A DNA stretch of 64,000 nt. It comes from Rhizobacter sp. OV335. GTDB taxonomy: Bacteria > Pseudomonadota > Gammaproteobacteria > Burkholderiales > Burkholderiaceae_C. The position numbers and the translations under genes are program-made. How positions within the stretch are numbered: position 1 is the first letter of the stretch; every line of letters starts with the position of its first letter. Under the pieces are notes generated by a model. That model worked only from the letters and a program-made list of their open reading frames with translations, searched no databases and was not told the DNA's origin. This document shows, one piece after another, positions 40,689 through 49,512 of the stretch. The DNA lies in contig NZ_FRCQ01000004.1 of the NCBI RefSeq assembly GCF_900142965.1, forward strand, positions 1 to 64,000. The letters are read 5' to 3'.

Positions 40689-41564
40689 ATGACCGATTTC
40701 CTGCAACTCGTGCTGTCGGGCATGGCGACCGGCAGCATCTACGCGCTGGCCGCGCTCGGCTTCACGCTGCTGTGGCAGGCCTGCGGCACCATCAACTTCG
40801 CGCAGGGCGAGTTCGTGATGCTGCCGGCGTTCACGATGCTCGGCTTCATGAGCGCCGGCCTGCCGCTGTGGGCCGGCTTCGTGCTCACGTGCGTGCTGGC
40901 GGTGGGCGTGCTGGGCTGGGCCTTCAAGCGCGGCATCGCCGACCCGCTGCTGCGCTTCGGCCTGATGCCGGTGGTGGTCGCGACCATCGGCCTCGCGATC
41001 GCGATGCGCAATGGCGTGCGCGCCGGTTTCACCGCCGAGGCGCATCCGTTCCCGAGCCTGTTCGCCGACCAGCTGTTCCACCTGGGCGGCGTCACCGTGA
41101 CGCTGATCGACCTGGGCACGCTCGCGATGGCGCTGGTGCTGGTGCTCGGCACGCAGGCCTTCCTCGCGAAGACGGTGACCGGCCGCGCGATGCAGGCCGT
41201 GGCCCAGAACACCGAGAGCGCCACCGTGCTCGGCATCGACGTGCCGCGCATGGTGTTCTACACCTTCGCGATCAATGCGCTGCTGGCCTGCGCCGCGGCG
41301 CTGCTGATCACGCCCACCTACCTGGCCAAGTTCGACATGGGCGAGCCGCTGGGCACCAAGGCCTTCTTCGCGGCGATCATCGGCGGCTTCAACAACTCGC
41401 GCGGCGCGCTGCTCGGCGGGCTGATCGTCGGCGTGGCCGAGAACCTGGCGTCGGCCTACATCTCGGCGGCCTACAAGGACGCCGTCGCGCTGGTGGTCTT
41501 CATGCTGGTGATCCTGTTCAAGCCGCAGGGGCTGCTGGGCCGCCGCGAGGAGCGCAAGGTATGA
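40689..41564 (+). CDS. Branched-chain-type ABC transporter permease (LivH-like)
   Basis: 291-residue inner-membrane permease of the LivH type with about eight membrane segments. It begins FLQLVLSGMATGSIYALAAL as in the family. GRAMQAVAQNTESATVLGID is the cytoplasmic EAA-like loop that contacts the ATPase, and FFAAIIGGFNNSRGALLGGL follows. Its stop overlaps the LivM-like start (ATGA). Second gene of the transporter set, 15 nt after the binding protein. Confidence 0.93.
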   Translation: MTDFLQLVLSGMATGSIYALAALGFTLLWQACGTINFAQGEFVMLPAFTMLGFMSAGLPLWAGFVLTCVLAVGVLGWAFKRGIADPLLRFGLMPVVVATIGLAIAMRNGVRAGFTAEAHPFPSLFADQLFHLGGVTVTLIDLGTLAMALVLVLGTQAFLAKTVTGRAMQAVAQNTESATVLGIDVPRMVFYTFAINALLACAAALLITPTYLAKFDMGEPLGTKAFFAAIIGGFNNSRGALLGGLIVGVAENLASAYISAAYKDAVALVVFMLVILFKPQGLLGRREERKV

Positions 41565-42559
41565 GCCCGGGCAAGCCCCGGATGCCGGTGCTGATCGGCG
41601 TCGCAGGCCTCGTGCTGCTGGTCGCGGTGCCACCTTTCCTGAAGAGCTACGGGGTGTACCTGCTGAGCTACTGGCTGGTGTTCGTGATCGCCACGATGGG
41701 GCTGAACCTGACGGTGGGTTACGCCGGCCAGAAGTCGCTCGGCCATGCCGCCTTCTTCGGCATCGGCGCGTACACGCTGGCGATCGCGATGAAGGCAGGC
41801 TTCAGCTTCTGGCTGGGGCTGCCGCTCGCGATGGCGGGCTGCTTCGCGGTGGGGCTCGCGCTCGGCTTCCCGGCGCTGCGGGTGCAGGCCATCTACCTGG
41901 CGTTCGCGACGCTCGGCTTCAACACCGCGGTGTGGCTGGTGATGCGCAACGAAGAGTGGCTGACCGGTGGCACCTTCGGCATCAACAACATCGCGCGGCC
42001 GTCGCTGCCCGGGTGGTCGCTCGAGCGCAAGCTGCCGTATTACTACTTCATCCTCGGCTGCACGCTGGTGCTGGGCGCGCTGCTGTGGAAGCTGCTGCGC
42101 TCGCCGTGGGGCAAGGCCTTCACGGCGCTGCGCGACAACCCGATCCGCGCCGAGAGCCTGGGCATCCACATCCAGGCCTACACGCTGCTGTCGTTCGCGA
42201 TCGGCGCGGCGTATGCCGGCGCGGCGGGCGCGCTGTTCGCCTCGCTGGTGCAGTTCATCGAGCCGGCGCCGTTCACCGTGGGCGCGTCGATCATGATGTA
42301 CCTGATGGTGGTGGTGGGCGGCTCGGGCCGCTTCTTCGGGCCGGTGATCGGCTCGGCGGTTGGCGTGCTGCTGCCCGAGTGGCTGCGTTTCGCGCAGGGC
42401 TGGTACCTGTTCGTGTTCGGCAGCGCGGTGGTGCTGCTGATGCTGTGGTTGCCGGACGGCCTGCTGAGCATCCCCGAGCGGATCCGGGCGCGGCGTGCGG
42501 CGCGCGAGGCGTCGGCGGCCCGGGCGGCCGCGGCGGCGTCGATCGGCGCACCGTCATGA
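41561..42559 (+). CDS. Branched-chain-type ABC transporter permease (LivM-like)
   Basis: 332-residue permease of the LivM type. Family blocks are GLNLTVGYAGQKSLGHAAFF, GIGAYTLAIAMKAG, ALRDNPIRAESLGIHIQAY (coupling loop) and MYLMVVVGGSGRFFGPVIGS. About nine membrane segments precede an Arg/Ala-rich cytoplasmic tail (last ~30 residues). It overlaps its neighbours by 4 nt at both ends, so the transporter subunits are translated in lockstep. Confidence 0.93.
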   Translation: MSPGKPRMPVLIGVAGLVLLVAVPPFLKSYGVYLLSYWLVFVIATMGLNLTVGYAGQKSLGHAAFFGIGAYTLAIAMKAGFSFWLGLPLAMAGCFAVGLALGFPALRVQAIYLAFATLGFNTAVWLVMRNEEWLTGGTFGINNIARPSLPGWSLERKLPYYYFILGCTLVLGALLWKLLRSPWGKAFTALRDNPIRAESLGIHIQAYTLLSFAIGAAYAGAAGALFASLVQFIEPAPFTVGASIMMYLMVVVGGSGRFFGPVIGSAVGVLLPEWLRFAQGWYLFVFGSAVVLLMLWLPDGLLSIPERIRARRAAREASAARAAAAASIGAPS

Positions 42560-43302
42560 GCGCGCCGTTGCTGAAGGTGTGCGACCTGCGCAAGTCGTAT
42601 GGCGCGATCGTCGCGGTCGCCGGGGTGTCGTTCGAGGTGATGCCGGGCGAGATCTTCGGCGTGATCGGGCCGAACGGTTCGGGCAAGACCACGATGTTCA
42701 ACAGCGTGCTAGGGCAGATCCAGCCGGACGGCGGGCGGGTCGAGCTGAAGGGGCGGGACATCACCGGCCTGTCGCCCTTGCAGCTGAGCCGGCGCGGCGT
42801 GGGCCGCACCTTCCAGACGCTGCAGGTGTTCGGCAAGATGAGCGTGCGCGACAACCTGCTGGTGGCCGCGCAGGAGCACCACGGCAGCATGGCGAGCCGC
42901 TTGTTCGCGCCGGGCGACTCGGGGCGCGGCGCGCAGGCCGATGCGTTGATCGAGAAGTTCCGCATCGGCCACGTGGCCCACCAACTGGCCGGCGAGCTGA
43001 GCTACGGCCAGCAGAAACTGGTCGACATCGCGATGGCCTTCATGAGCGAGCCCGACCTGGTGCTGCTCGACGAGCCGTGTGCCGGCGTCAACCCGAGCCT
43101 GGTGGGCGGCATCAGCGTGCTGCTGAAGGAGCTCAACCGCGAGCGGGGTGGCAGCTTCATCGTGATCGAGCACAACATGGATTTCGTGATGGACCTGTGC
43201 CACCGCATCCTGGTGATGGTCGAGGGGACCGTGATGGCGATCGGCACGCCTGCCGAGATTCGTTCCAACCGGGAGGTGCTCGATGCTTATCTTGGCAACT
43301 GA
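42556..43302 (+). CDS. Branched-chain-type ABC transporter ATP-binding protein (LivG-like)
   Basis: 248-residue ATPase of the LivG type. Walker A is GPNGSGKTT, the Q-loop region is GVGRTFQTLQVFGKMSV, the signature is LSYGQQKLVDIAMAF and Walker B is LVLLDEPCAGVNP, with the switch His in VIEHNMDFVMDLC. The ATG overlaps the LivM-like stop. It pairs with the LivF-like ATPase 33 nt downstream. Confidence 0.94.
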   Translation: MSAPLLKVCDLRKSYGAIVAVAGVSFEVMPGEIFGVIGPNGSGKTTMFNSVLGQIQPDGGRVELKGRDITGLSPLQLSRRGVGRTFQTLQVFGKMSVRDNLLVAAQEHHGSMASRLFAPGDSGRGAQADALIEKFRIGHVAHQLAGELSYGQQKLVDIAMAFMSEPDLVLLDEPCAGVNPSLVGGISVLLKELNRERGGSFIVIEHNMDFVMDLCHRILVMVEGTVMAIGTPAEIRSNREVLDAYLGN

Positions 43303-43335
43303 GTCGGCAACCGAGCATCCGCTCGTCGAGCACAC

Positions 43336-44079
<744 letters not shown>

Positions 44080-44091
44080 CGCGAGGAGCGC

Positions 44092-45222
44092 TCAGAACGA
44101 CACGCCGACGAACGCCTTGACGCTCCTGCCCTGGGGGTCGTTGACGATCGACAGCCCGCCCTGGGCGGTGAAGTTGTCGTTCGTGAACTTGGCGGTCACG
44201 TCGAGCTGGCGCTGCGTGCCGTTCTGCGTGTACTTGATCAGGATGCTCTGGTTCTTCGAGACGAACGACAGCGCGGTGGCCACCGTCACGCTGCTCTGCC
44301 CGCCCGACGTGGCCTTGCGGTACGCGAAGCTCCAGTCGAGCTGCCCGTTCTTCAGCTTCGCGCTGAGCGCGCCGCCGACCTCCAGCACCTGCGACTGCGC
44401 CGTGCGCTCGCGGCCGACGAACAGCTGCAGGTTGCCGCGCACCACGTCGAACGCGAAGCTGGTCTCGACCTCGATGCGCGACTTGCGCAAGCCGCTGTCC
44501 TTCACGTCGTCGATGCGGAAGCTCAGCGTGAAATCCGGGCGGATCTCGAAGCTGCCCATGAACTGCAGCCGGTGCGTGCCGCTGCTCTTCGACTCGTAGA
44601 CCAGGGCCAGGTGGTTGCGCAGCGGGTCGACCCGCACCTCGGCGGGCAGGGTCATCGGCGTGCCGGCGATCTCGAGCGCCGGATCCTCGAGCACGAAATG
44701 CAGGTGGATCGCGGTGGTGGCCGTGGCCACGCGTTCCCACTGCCCGGCGAACACCAGGCTGTTCGGGAAGGTGCTGGTGTCCTTGTCGTCGAACTGGAAA
44801 CGCAGGCGCGACTTCGTGTCTTCGATGAAGCCGTCGATCACCGACTCCTTGCCGCCGATCGACAGCACCAGGTTGCCGTCGCCGTTCAGCCCCCACAGGC
44901 AGTCCAGCGTGAACGTGAAGTCGCGGTCGCCGTCGGGATCGACCACCAGCCGGTTCTTGTCGAGGTGGAAGCCGGGCAGGCCATCGGTGCCGCTCATGAT
45001 GGTGAACACCGTCTGGCCGCCCTGCACCAGCGTGAGCTGGTTGCGGTCGTTGAACGACCACTCGACGTCGACGAGGTCGCTGCCGCCCCCGGCGTTGCGG
45101 ATCTTGATGCGGTTGCCTTCGGTGGTCCAATCGCCCAGCTTGTTGGCGGCGCTGTCGTGCACGCTGCCGTTGGTGTCGAGGGTCAGGATGCCGTTGCCGA
45201 CCATCAGCGGGAACTGTCTCAT
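44092..45222 (-). CDS. Beta-rich protein of unknown function
   Basis: 376 residues, not recognised. There is no signal peptide, Cys-lipobox or membrane helix. The sequence is a long run of short alternating-polar strands joined by Asp/Gly turns: NRIKIRNAGGGSDLVDVEW, NQLTLVQGGQTVFTIMSG, DFTFTLDCLWGLNGDGNLVL. It ends with barrel-like strands finishing GRSVKAFVGVSF. Only one Cys is seen. This pattern fits a beta-sandwich or beta-solenoid protein, or an outer-membrane-associated protein ending in Phe. The ATG has AGGAG 8 nt upstream and lies 24 nt after the Omp85-like gene, so they form an operon. Export, if any, would need a non-classical route. Confidence 0.7.
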   Translation of the reverse strand: MRQFPLMVGNGILTLDTNGSVHDSAANKLGDWTTEGNRIKIRNAGGGSDLVDVEWSFNDRNQLTLVQGGQTVFTIMSGTDGLPGFHLDKNRLVVDPDGDRDFTFTLDCLWGLNGDGNLVLSIGGKESVIDGFIEDTKSRLRFQFDDKDTSTFPNSLVFAGQWERVATATTAIHLHFVLEDPALEIAGTPMTLPAEVRVDPLRNHLALVYESKSSGTHRLQFMGSFEIRPDFTLSFRIDDVKDSGLRKSRIEVETSFAFDVVRGNLQLFVGRERTAQSQVLEVGGALSAKLKNGQLDWSFAYRKATSGGQSSVTVATALSFVSKNQSILIKYTQNGTQRQLDVTAKFTNDNFTAQGGLSIVNDPQGRSVKAFVGVSF

Positions 45223-45246
45223 CGGGGATTCTCCTGTGGGTGGATG

Positions 45247-47802
45247 TCAGAGCGTGCGCAGCGTGGCGACGCCGAATTGGAAGCGCAGCCGGCCCTCGCC
45301 GGGCGGCACCGAGCCGACCGGCCGCGCGGCATCGAGCTGCAGCGTCAACGCGTTGCCGTAGCGCCAGCGCAGGCCCAGCCCGAGCGCGGCCTTGGTGCCG
45401 CTGAAACCGGTCGGCGAATCGGCGACCGCGCCGACGTCGGCAAACACCGCCATCGACAGGCTGCGGCGCAACAGGCGTGCCAGGCCTTCGTCGGCGGGCT
45501 GCCACGGCAGCGGTCGCCAGTACTCGCCCTGCACGCTCCAGACGCGGCGGCCGACGGCAGCTTCTTCGCGGTAACCCCGCACGCTGTCGGCGCCGCCGAA
45601 CGGCAGGTACTCGGTCAGCGGGGCCTGCGCCGTCACGCGACCCCATCGACCGCGCAGCGCCCAGAACTCCAGCCGGCCGAACAGGCCGCGGGCCGATGCC
45701 TCGGCGCGCAGCTTGCCGAAGCCCTCGCCATCGGTGCGGCCGCGCGCGGCGCCAAGTTCCGCCTCGGTGTACAGCGACGACGGCGTGCCCGGCTGCGAGT
45801 GTTGCAGCACCAGGCTGGTGTCGACCAGCGTGGTCTGCGATGCGTCGTCGCCCGCACTCTCATCGTGATGCAGTTCGGCGCGGCTGCGCGCGATGCCGAA
45901 CTCGGCCTGGCCGAAGCTGCCGCCGCGGTCTCGCCACAGGTCGAGCACGCCACGCAGGTCGACGCCCTTGCGGCGCTCGTCGGGCCGCGTGCTGTCGGTG
46001 GCGCGGTCGGGCGTGAAATCGGAGTACACGCGGCCGTTCAATTGCAGGCGCCGCCCCAGCAGCGCGAAGCCGACGAAGTCGCTGTCGTACGACGCGCTGC
46101 CCGAGGCTTCGCGCTGCTGGCCCACGCCGAGCCCCATCGAATCGCCCGGCGCGAGGCCGTCGCGGCGGTAGTCGGCCGACAGCCGGACCGGCTTGCCCGA
46201 GCGGAACTCGGCGCCTGCTTCCACGTGGTTGCGCGCCGGGCGCATCGCCTCGCGCTGGCGCGGTGTCGCGGGCACCGGGCCGGGATCGACCTGTGTCGCC
46301 TCAATGGGCTCGGCCTGGCGCGTGCAGGCGGGCACCGCAGCGGTCGAAGCGGCTGCGCTCTGGGTGCCGGCACATTCGGGCGTGGCTTTCGGCAGGTCGC
46401 GCGGCGTGGCGCAGGGGGGCAGGTCGGCGGGGGGCGGCGTGTCCGCCGCTTCGGCCACCGGCTCGACGATCAGCAGCGCCAGGTGCTGCATCGGGCTCTC
46501 GCCGCGCGCCTTCAGCGCATCGGCGTCCGGCGCCAGGCGCTCGTGGAACATCGCCAGCCGCGCGTGGTAGCCGATCGCGCTCAATCGCTGCAAGCGCTCG
46601 GCCAGCACACCCTGCGTGTAGTACTGGTGGGCGATCTGCAACGAGCTGCCCTCGATGCCCGGCATGGCGTCGTCCAACGGCAACTGGATCGCCGCGGGTT
46701 GCGGAGCCTGCGGAAGCCAGACCGCCCTGGCCGCGCACAGATGCTCGCGCGGTTGGCCGTGCACCCGCCCGAAATCGCTGCTGGGCAACAGCATGTAGAG
46801 GGCGCGTTCGACCGATGCGAAGGAACCGCGCAGGTAGACGGCCGCGATCATCGGATCGGGCTCCAGCAGGATGCGGCCGCCCACGCCGCGCGGCTGGCCG
46901 GGGGCGACCGGTTGCGTGTCGAGCCAGTGCGGCCGGGCGACGCGGATGTTGGCGTGCTCGCGAGGCGCGTTCGACACCCCGCCCAGCTCGCGCGCGCCCG
47001 CCTGGTCCTTGGCCTGCAGCTGGGTCGAGGTCGTCAGGCCGCGCACCTCCAGGTAGTCCTGCATCGCGTCCTGGACGCGCGGGCGGTACCACAGCCTGCA
47101 CTGGAAGTCCGACAGCGCGGCCTGGGCCAGCCCGCCGCGCAAGGTCTCCCATTGCACGACGTTGGCGGTGGGCCTCAGCTTGAGGTCGCGCAGCGGCGGC
47201 GCGATCTCGAAGTCCATCAGGCCCTGGCGCGGGCGCACGGGCGAATCGACATCCACCTTCGGCATCAGGGGCCCGTCGGCCAGCGCCGCGTTGTTCTCGT
47301 GCAGCGCGGTGAAGACCGAAGCGAGGTCTTGCACCACCAGTGGTGAGCCCCGGCTGCGCAGGGCCTGCGACCAACGGCCGACCTTCACGGTCGCCTCGCC
47401 CCAGGGCATCGAGCCCTGCCAGAGCTCGGCCGCGAGCGGGTCCGTTTGCACGAGCGATTCGAGTTCGCGCTGGCGCGCCGGGCTGTCAGCGGTCTGCAGC
47501 AATTGCGCCAGCACTTTCGGCCGCGCGGCGAAGAGGGTTTGCAGGTAGCCGGTCAATTCCGCCGTGACCGCGTCGGGGCTGAGTTGGCAGCCGTCGAACG
47601 CCGGCCTGGCGCTGCCGTCATGCCAATCGATGCGTGCGGAGCCCGCGGCGATGGCGAGGTGCCCCTCGCGCAACTCGACCTGCACGGTGAAGGTGGGGGG
47701 CTGCACCGGCCCGGTCGCGGTGCTCTGTGCCACGGCGGGCCGGCATGCCAGCAGCAGCGGCAGCATCAGGGCCGCGACGGCCAGGTACGACAGCTTCTTC
47801 AC
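45247..47802 (-). CDS. Omp85/TpsB-like outer-membrane protein with large N-terminal domain
   Basis: 851-residue exported protein. A GTG at 47802 is chosen because GGAGG lies 10 nt upstream; an in-frame ATG six codons earlier has no such site. Signal residues ~1-25 end PAVAQS, though an LLAC sequence before that also resembles a lipobox. Residues ~26-460 are unrecognised apart from a POTRA-like stretch (GVLAERLQRLSAIGYHARLA to LALLIVEP). An Ala/Pro/Thr-rich linker follows (~465-515), then a beta-barrel with LPFGGADSVRGYREEAAVG. The SVRGY motif near residue 740 is the hallmark of Omp85/TpsB barrels. Such proteins insert or export beta-rich proteins; the beta-rich gene downstream may be its client. 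Confidence 0.75.
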   Translation of the reverse strand: MKKLSYLAVAALMLPLLLACRPAVAQSTATGPVQPPTFTVQVELREGHLAIAAGSARIDWHDGSARPAFDGCQLSPDAVTAELTGYLQTLFAARPKVLAQLLQTADSPARQRELESLVQTDPLAAELWQGSMPWGEATVKVGRWSQALRSRGSPLVVQDLASVFTALHENNAALADGPLMPKVDVDSPVRPRQGLMDFEIAPPLRDLKLRPTANVVQWETLRGGLAQAALSDFQCRLWYRPRVQDAMQDYLEVRGLTTSTQLQAKDQAGARELGGVSNAPREHANIRVARPHWLDTQPVAPGQPRGVGGRILLEPDPMIAAVYLRGSFASVERALYMLLPSSDFGRVHGQPREHLCAARAVWLPQAPQPAAIQLPLDDAMPGIEGSSLQIAHQYYTQGVLAERLQRLSAIGYHARLAMFHERLAPDADALKARGESPMQHLALLIVEPVAEAADTPPPADLPPCATPRDLPKATPECAGTQSAAASTAAVPACTRQAEPIEATQVDPGPVPATPRQREAMRPARNHVEAGAEFRSGKPVRLSADYRRDGLAPGDSMGLGVGQQREASGSASYDSDFVGFALLGRRLQLNGRVYSDFTPDRATDSTRPDERRKGVDLRGVLDLWRDRGGSFGQAEFGIARSRAELHHDESAGDDASQTTLVDTSLVLQHSQPGTPSSLYTEAELGAARGRTDGEGFGKLRAEASARGLFGRLEFWALRGRWGRVTAQAPLTEYLPFGGADSVRGYREEAAVGRRVWSVQGEYWRPLPWQPADEGLARLLRRSLSMAVFADVGAVADSPTGFSGTKAALGLGLRWRYGNALTLQLDAARPVGSVPPGEGRLRFQFGVATLRTL

Positions 47803-47949
47803 GCGATCCCGGCCTCCCATTGTGGGGGCGAGCATAGCGGCGCGCCGGCTCGCGGGCCTCGTCTGCATTGAGGATGCGCCGGCACCGTCGGACCAGATCG
47901 TGGCTCGTAGAATCCCGCCCGATCGAGAAAACAATTGGAGGGAGTTGAA

Positions 47950-49491
47950 GTGTCGAATCATCGTGGACTCGCGGCAGTCGCCGCGCTGTGTATGCTTTTG
48001 TCCGCCTGCGGCGGCTCGGAATCGAGCGAGCCGCCCGTTGCGCCCGCTGCGCCCAGTGCGGCGCTGGCAGGCACGATCAGCGGACTGACGCAGAGCGGGC
48101 TCGTGCTTGCCAATGGCGCCCAGACGCTCGATGTGGTGACCGGAGCCACCGCATTCACTTTCACCGCAACGGTCCCGGTGGGCCAGGCCTACGCCGTCAC
48201 CGTGAAGTCGCAGCCGACCGGCCAGAACTGCACGACTGCGAACGCCAGCGGCACGATGCCGGCCAGCGGTACCACGACGGTCGCCATCACCTGCGTCGAT
48301 GTGGTCGTTGCGCCGTCTGATCATCAGATTGGAGGGACGATCAGCGGACTGGATCGCGATGGCCTCGTGCTCACGAACGGCGCCGACTCCCTCACCGTTC
48401 AAGCCGGCGCGACATCGTTCACGATGCCGACCGCCAAGTTGCAAGGCAGTGCCTACGCTGTCACCGTCACGACCCAACCCGCCGGGCGCACCTGCGACAT
48501 CTCGCAAGGCAGCGGCACGGTGGGAACGAGCGATGTCACGACGATCGCGATCTCCTGCCACGGCGAGGGCTACCTGACCAGCACGCTGGCAGGCAGCGAC
48601 ACGGCCGGCGCGTCCGATGCAACAGGCGCCAACGCCTCGTTCAACAGGCCGGTCGGGCTGGCAGTCGACAGCCATGGCAACGTGTTCGTCGCTGACGAGG
48701 GCAACAACCTGGTTCGTCGCATCACGCCGACGGGTGCGGTTTCGACCTGGGCTGGCAGCGGTTCCGTGGGAGCAGTTGACGCGTCAGGTGCAGGCGCCAG
48801 CTTCTCCGCTCCACGAGGGCTGGCAGTGGACGCCTCCGGCAACGTCATCGTCGCTGACACCGGCAACAACAAGATCCGGCGGATCGCCACCGACCGCACG
48901 GTCAGCACCTTGTCCGGCACTGGCGCGCGTGGCGCGACCGATGGTGCCGGCAACGTCGCTGCGTTCTCCACGCCAGCGGCCATCGCGCTGGATCTGGCGG
49001 GCAACGTGCTGGTGGCAGATTCGGGCAACAACGCGATTCGCCTGATCGCCGCCAACGGCAACACCTCGACGCGCGTGCTGTCCGGCTCGTACGCCAGTCC
49101 CTGGCTGCCCAACAGTCTCGCCATCGATGCGACCGGAAACCTGTATGCGACGCAGACCGTCTGCGTGTTGCTGAAGATTTCTGCTTCAGGCTTCACGCAA
49201 GCCATGCCCGGCGGCAGTTGCACGTTCGGCTTCACCCAAGGGCCGGCGTTCAACGCAAAGCTCGCGAGCGCCCCCGACGGCACGCTCTATGTCGCGGACC
49301 AACTGGGCATGGTCATCCGAAGGATTTCCGCGGAGGGAGTCATGTCGATCGTGGCGGGCACGCCCGACGTCGCGGGTCACGCCGACGGCAGCAATGCGAC
49401 ATTCACGCGGCTGCAAGGGATCACGATCGATGGCGCGGGCAACCTCTATGTCGTGGACGGGAACCGGATTCGAAAGCTGACGCCGCAATAG
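47950..49491 (+). CDS. NHL-repeat lipoprotein with two tandem N-terminal domains
   Basis: 513-residue lipoprotein. GTG at 47950 has GGAGGGAG 5 nt upstream. The signal ends in lipobox LLSAC. Two similar ~78-residue modules follow (GTISGLTQSGLVLANGA... and GTISGLDRDGLVLTNGA...), each with a Cys pair. From residue ~205 onward are about five or six NHL repeats of the form RPVGLAVDSHGNVFVADEGN, predicted to make a beta-propeller. NHL propellers mediate protein or carbohydrate contacts; no enzyme motif is visible. It is probably outer-membrane anchored and is divergent from the Omp85-like gene across ~147 bp. Confidence 0.88.
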   Translation: MSNHRGLAAVAALCMLLSACGGSESSEPPVAPAAPSAALAGTISGLTQSGLVLANGAQTLDVVTGATAFTFTATVPVGQAYAVTVKSQPTGQNCTTANASGTMPASGTTTVAITCVDVVVAPSDHQIGGTISGLDRDGLVLTNGADSLTVQAGATSFTMPTAKLQGSAYAVTVTTQPAGRTCDISQGSGTVGTSDVTTIAISCHGEGYLTSTLAGSDTAGASDATGANASFNRPVGLAVDSHGNVFVADEGNNLVRRITPTGAVSTWAGSGSVGAVDASGAGASFSAPRGLAVDASGNVIVADTGNNKIRRIATDRTVSTLSGTGARGATDGAGNVAAFSTPAAIALDLAGNVLVADSGNNAIRLIAANGNTSTRVLSGSYASPWLPNSLAIDATGNLYATQTVCVLLKISASGFTQAMPGGSCTFGFTQGPAFNAKLASAPDGTLYVADQLGMVIRRISAEGVMSIVAGTPDVAGHADGSNATFTRLQGITIDGAGNLYVVDGNRIRKLTPQ

Positions 49492-49512
49492 TCCGGCAGT
49501 CATCGCCGCGCT

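Noticed and set aside
47803-48675. Extension of the Omp85-like gene upstream to 48675
   Set aside because: It overlaps the divergent lipoprotein gene and adds low-complexity sequence before an evident signal peptide.
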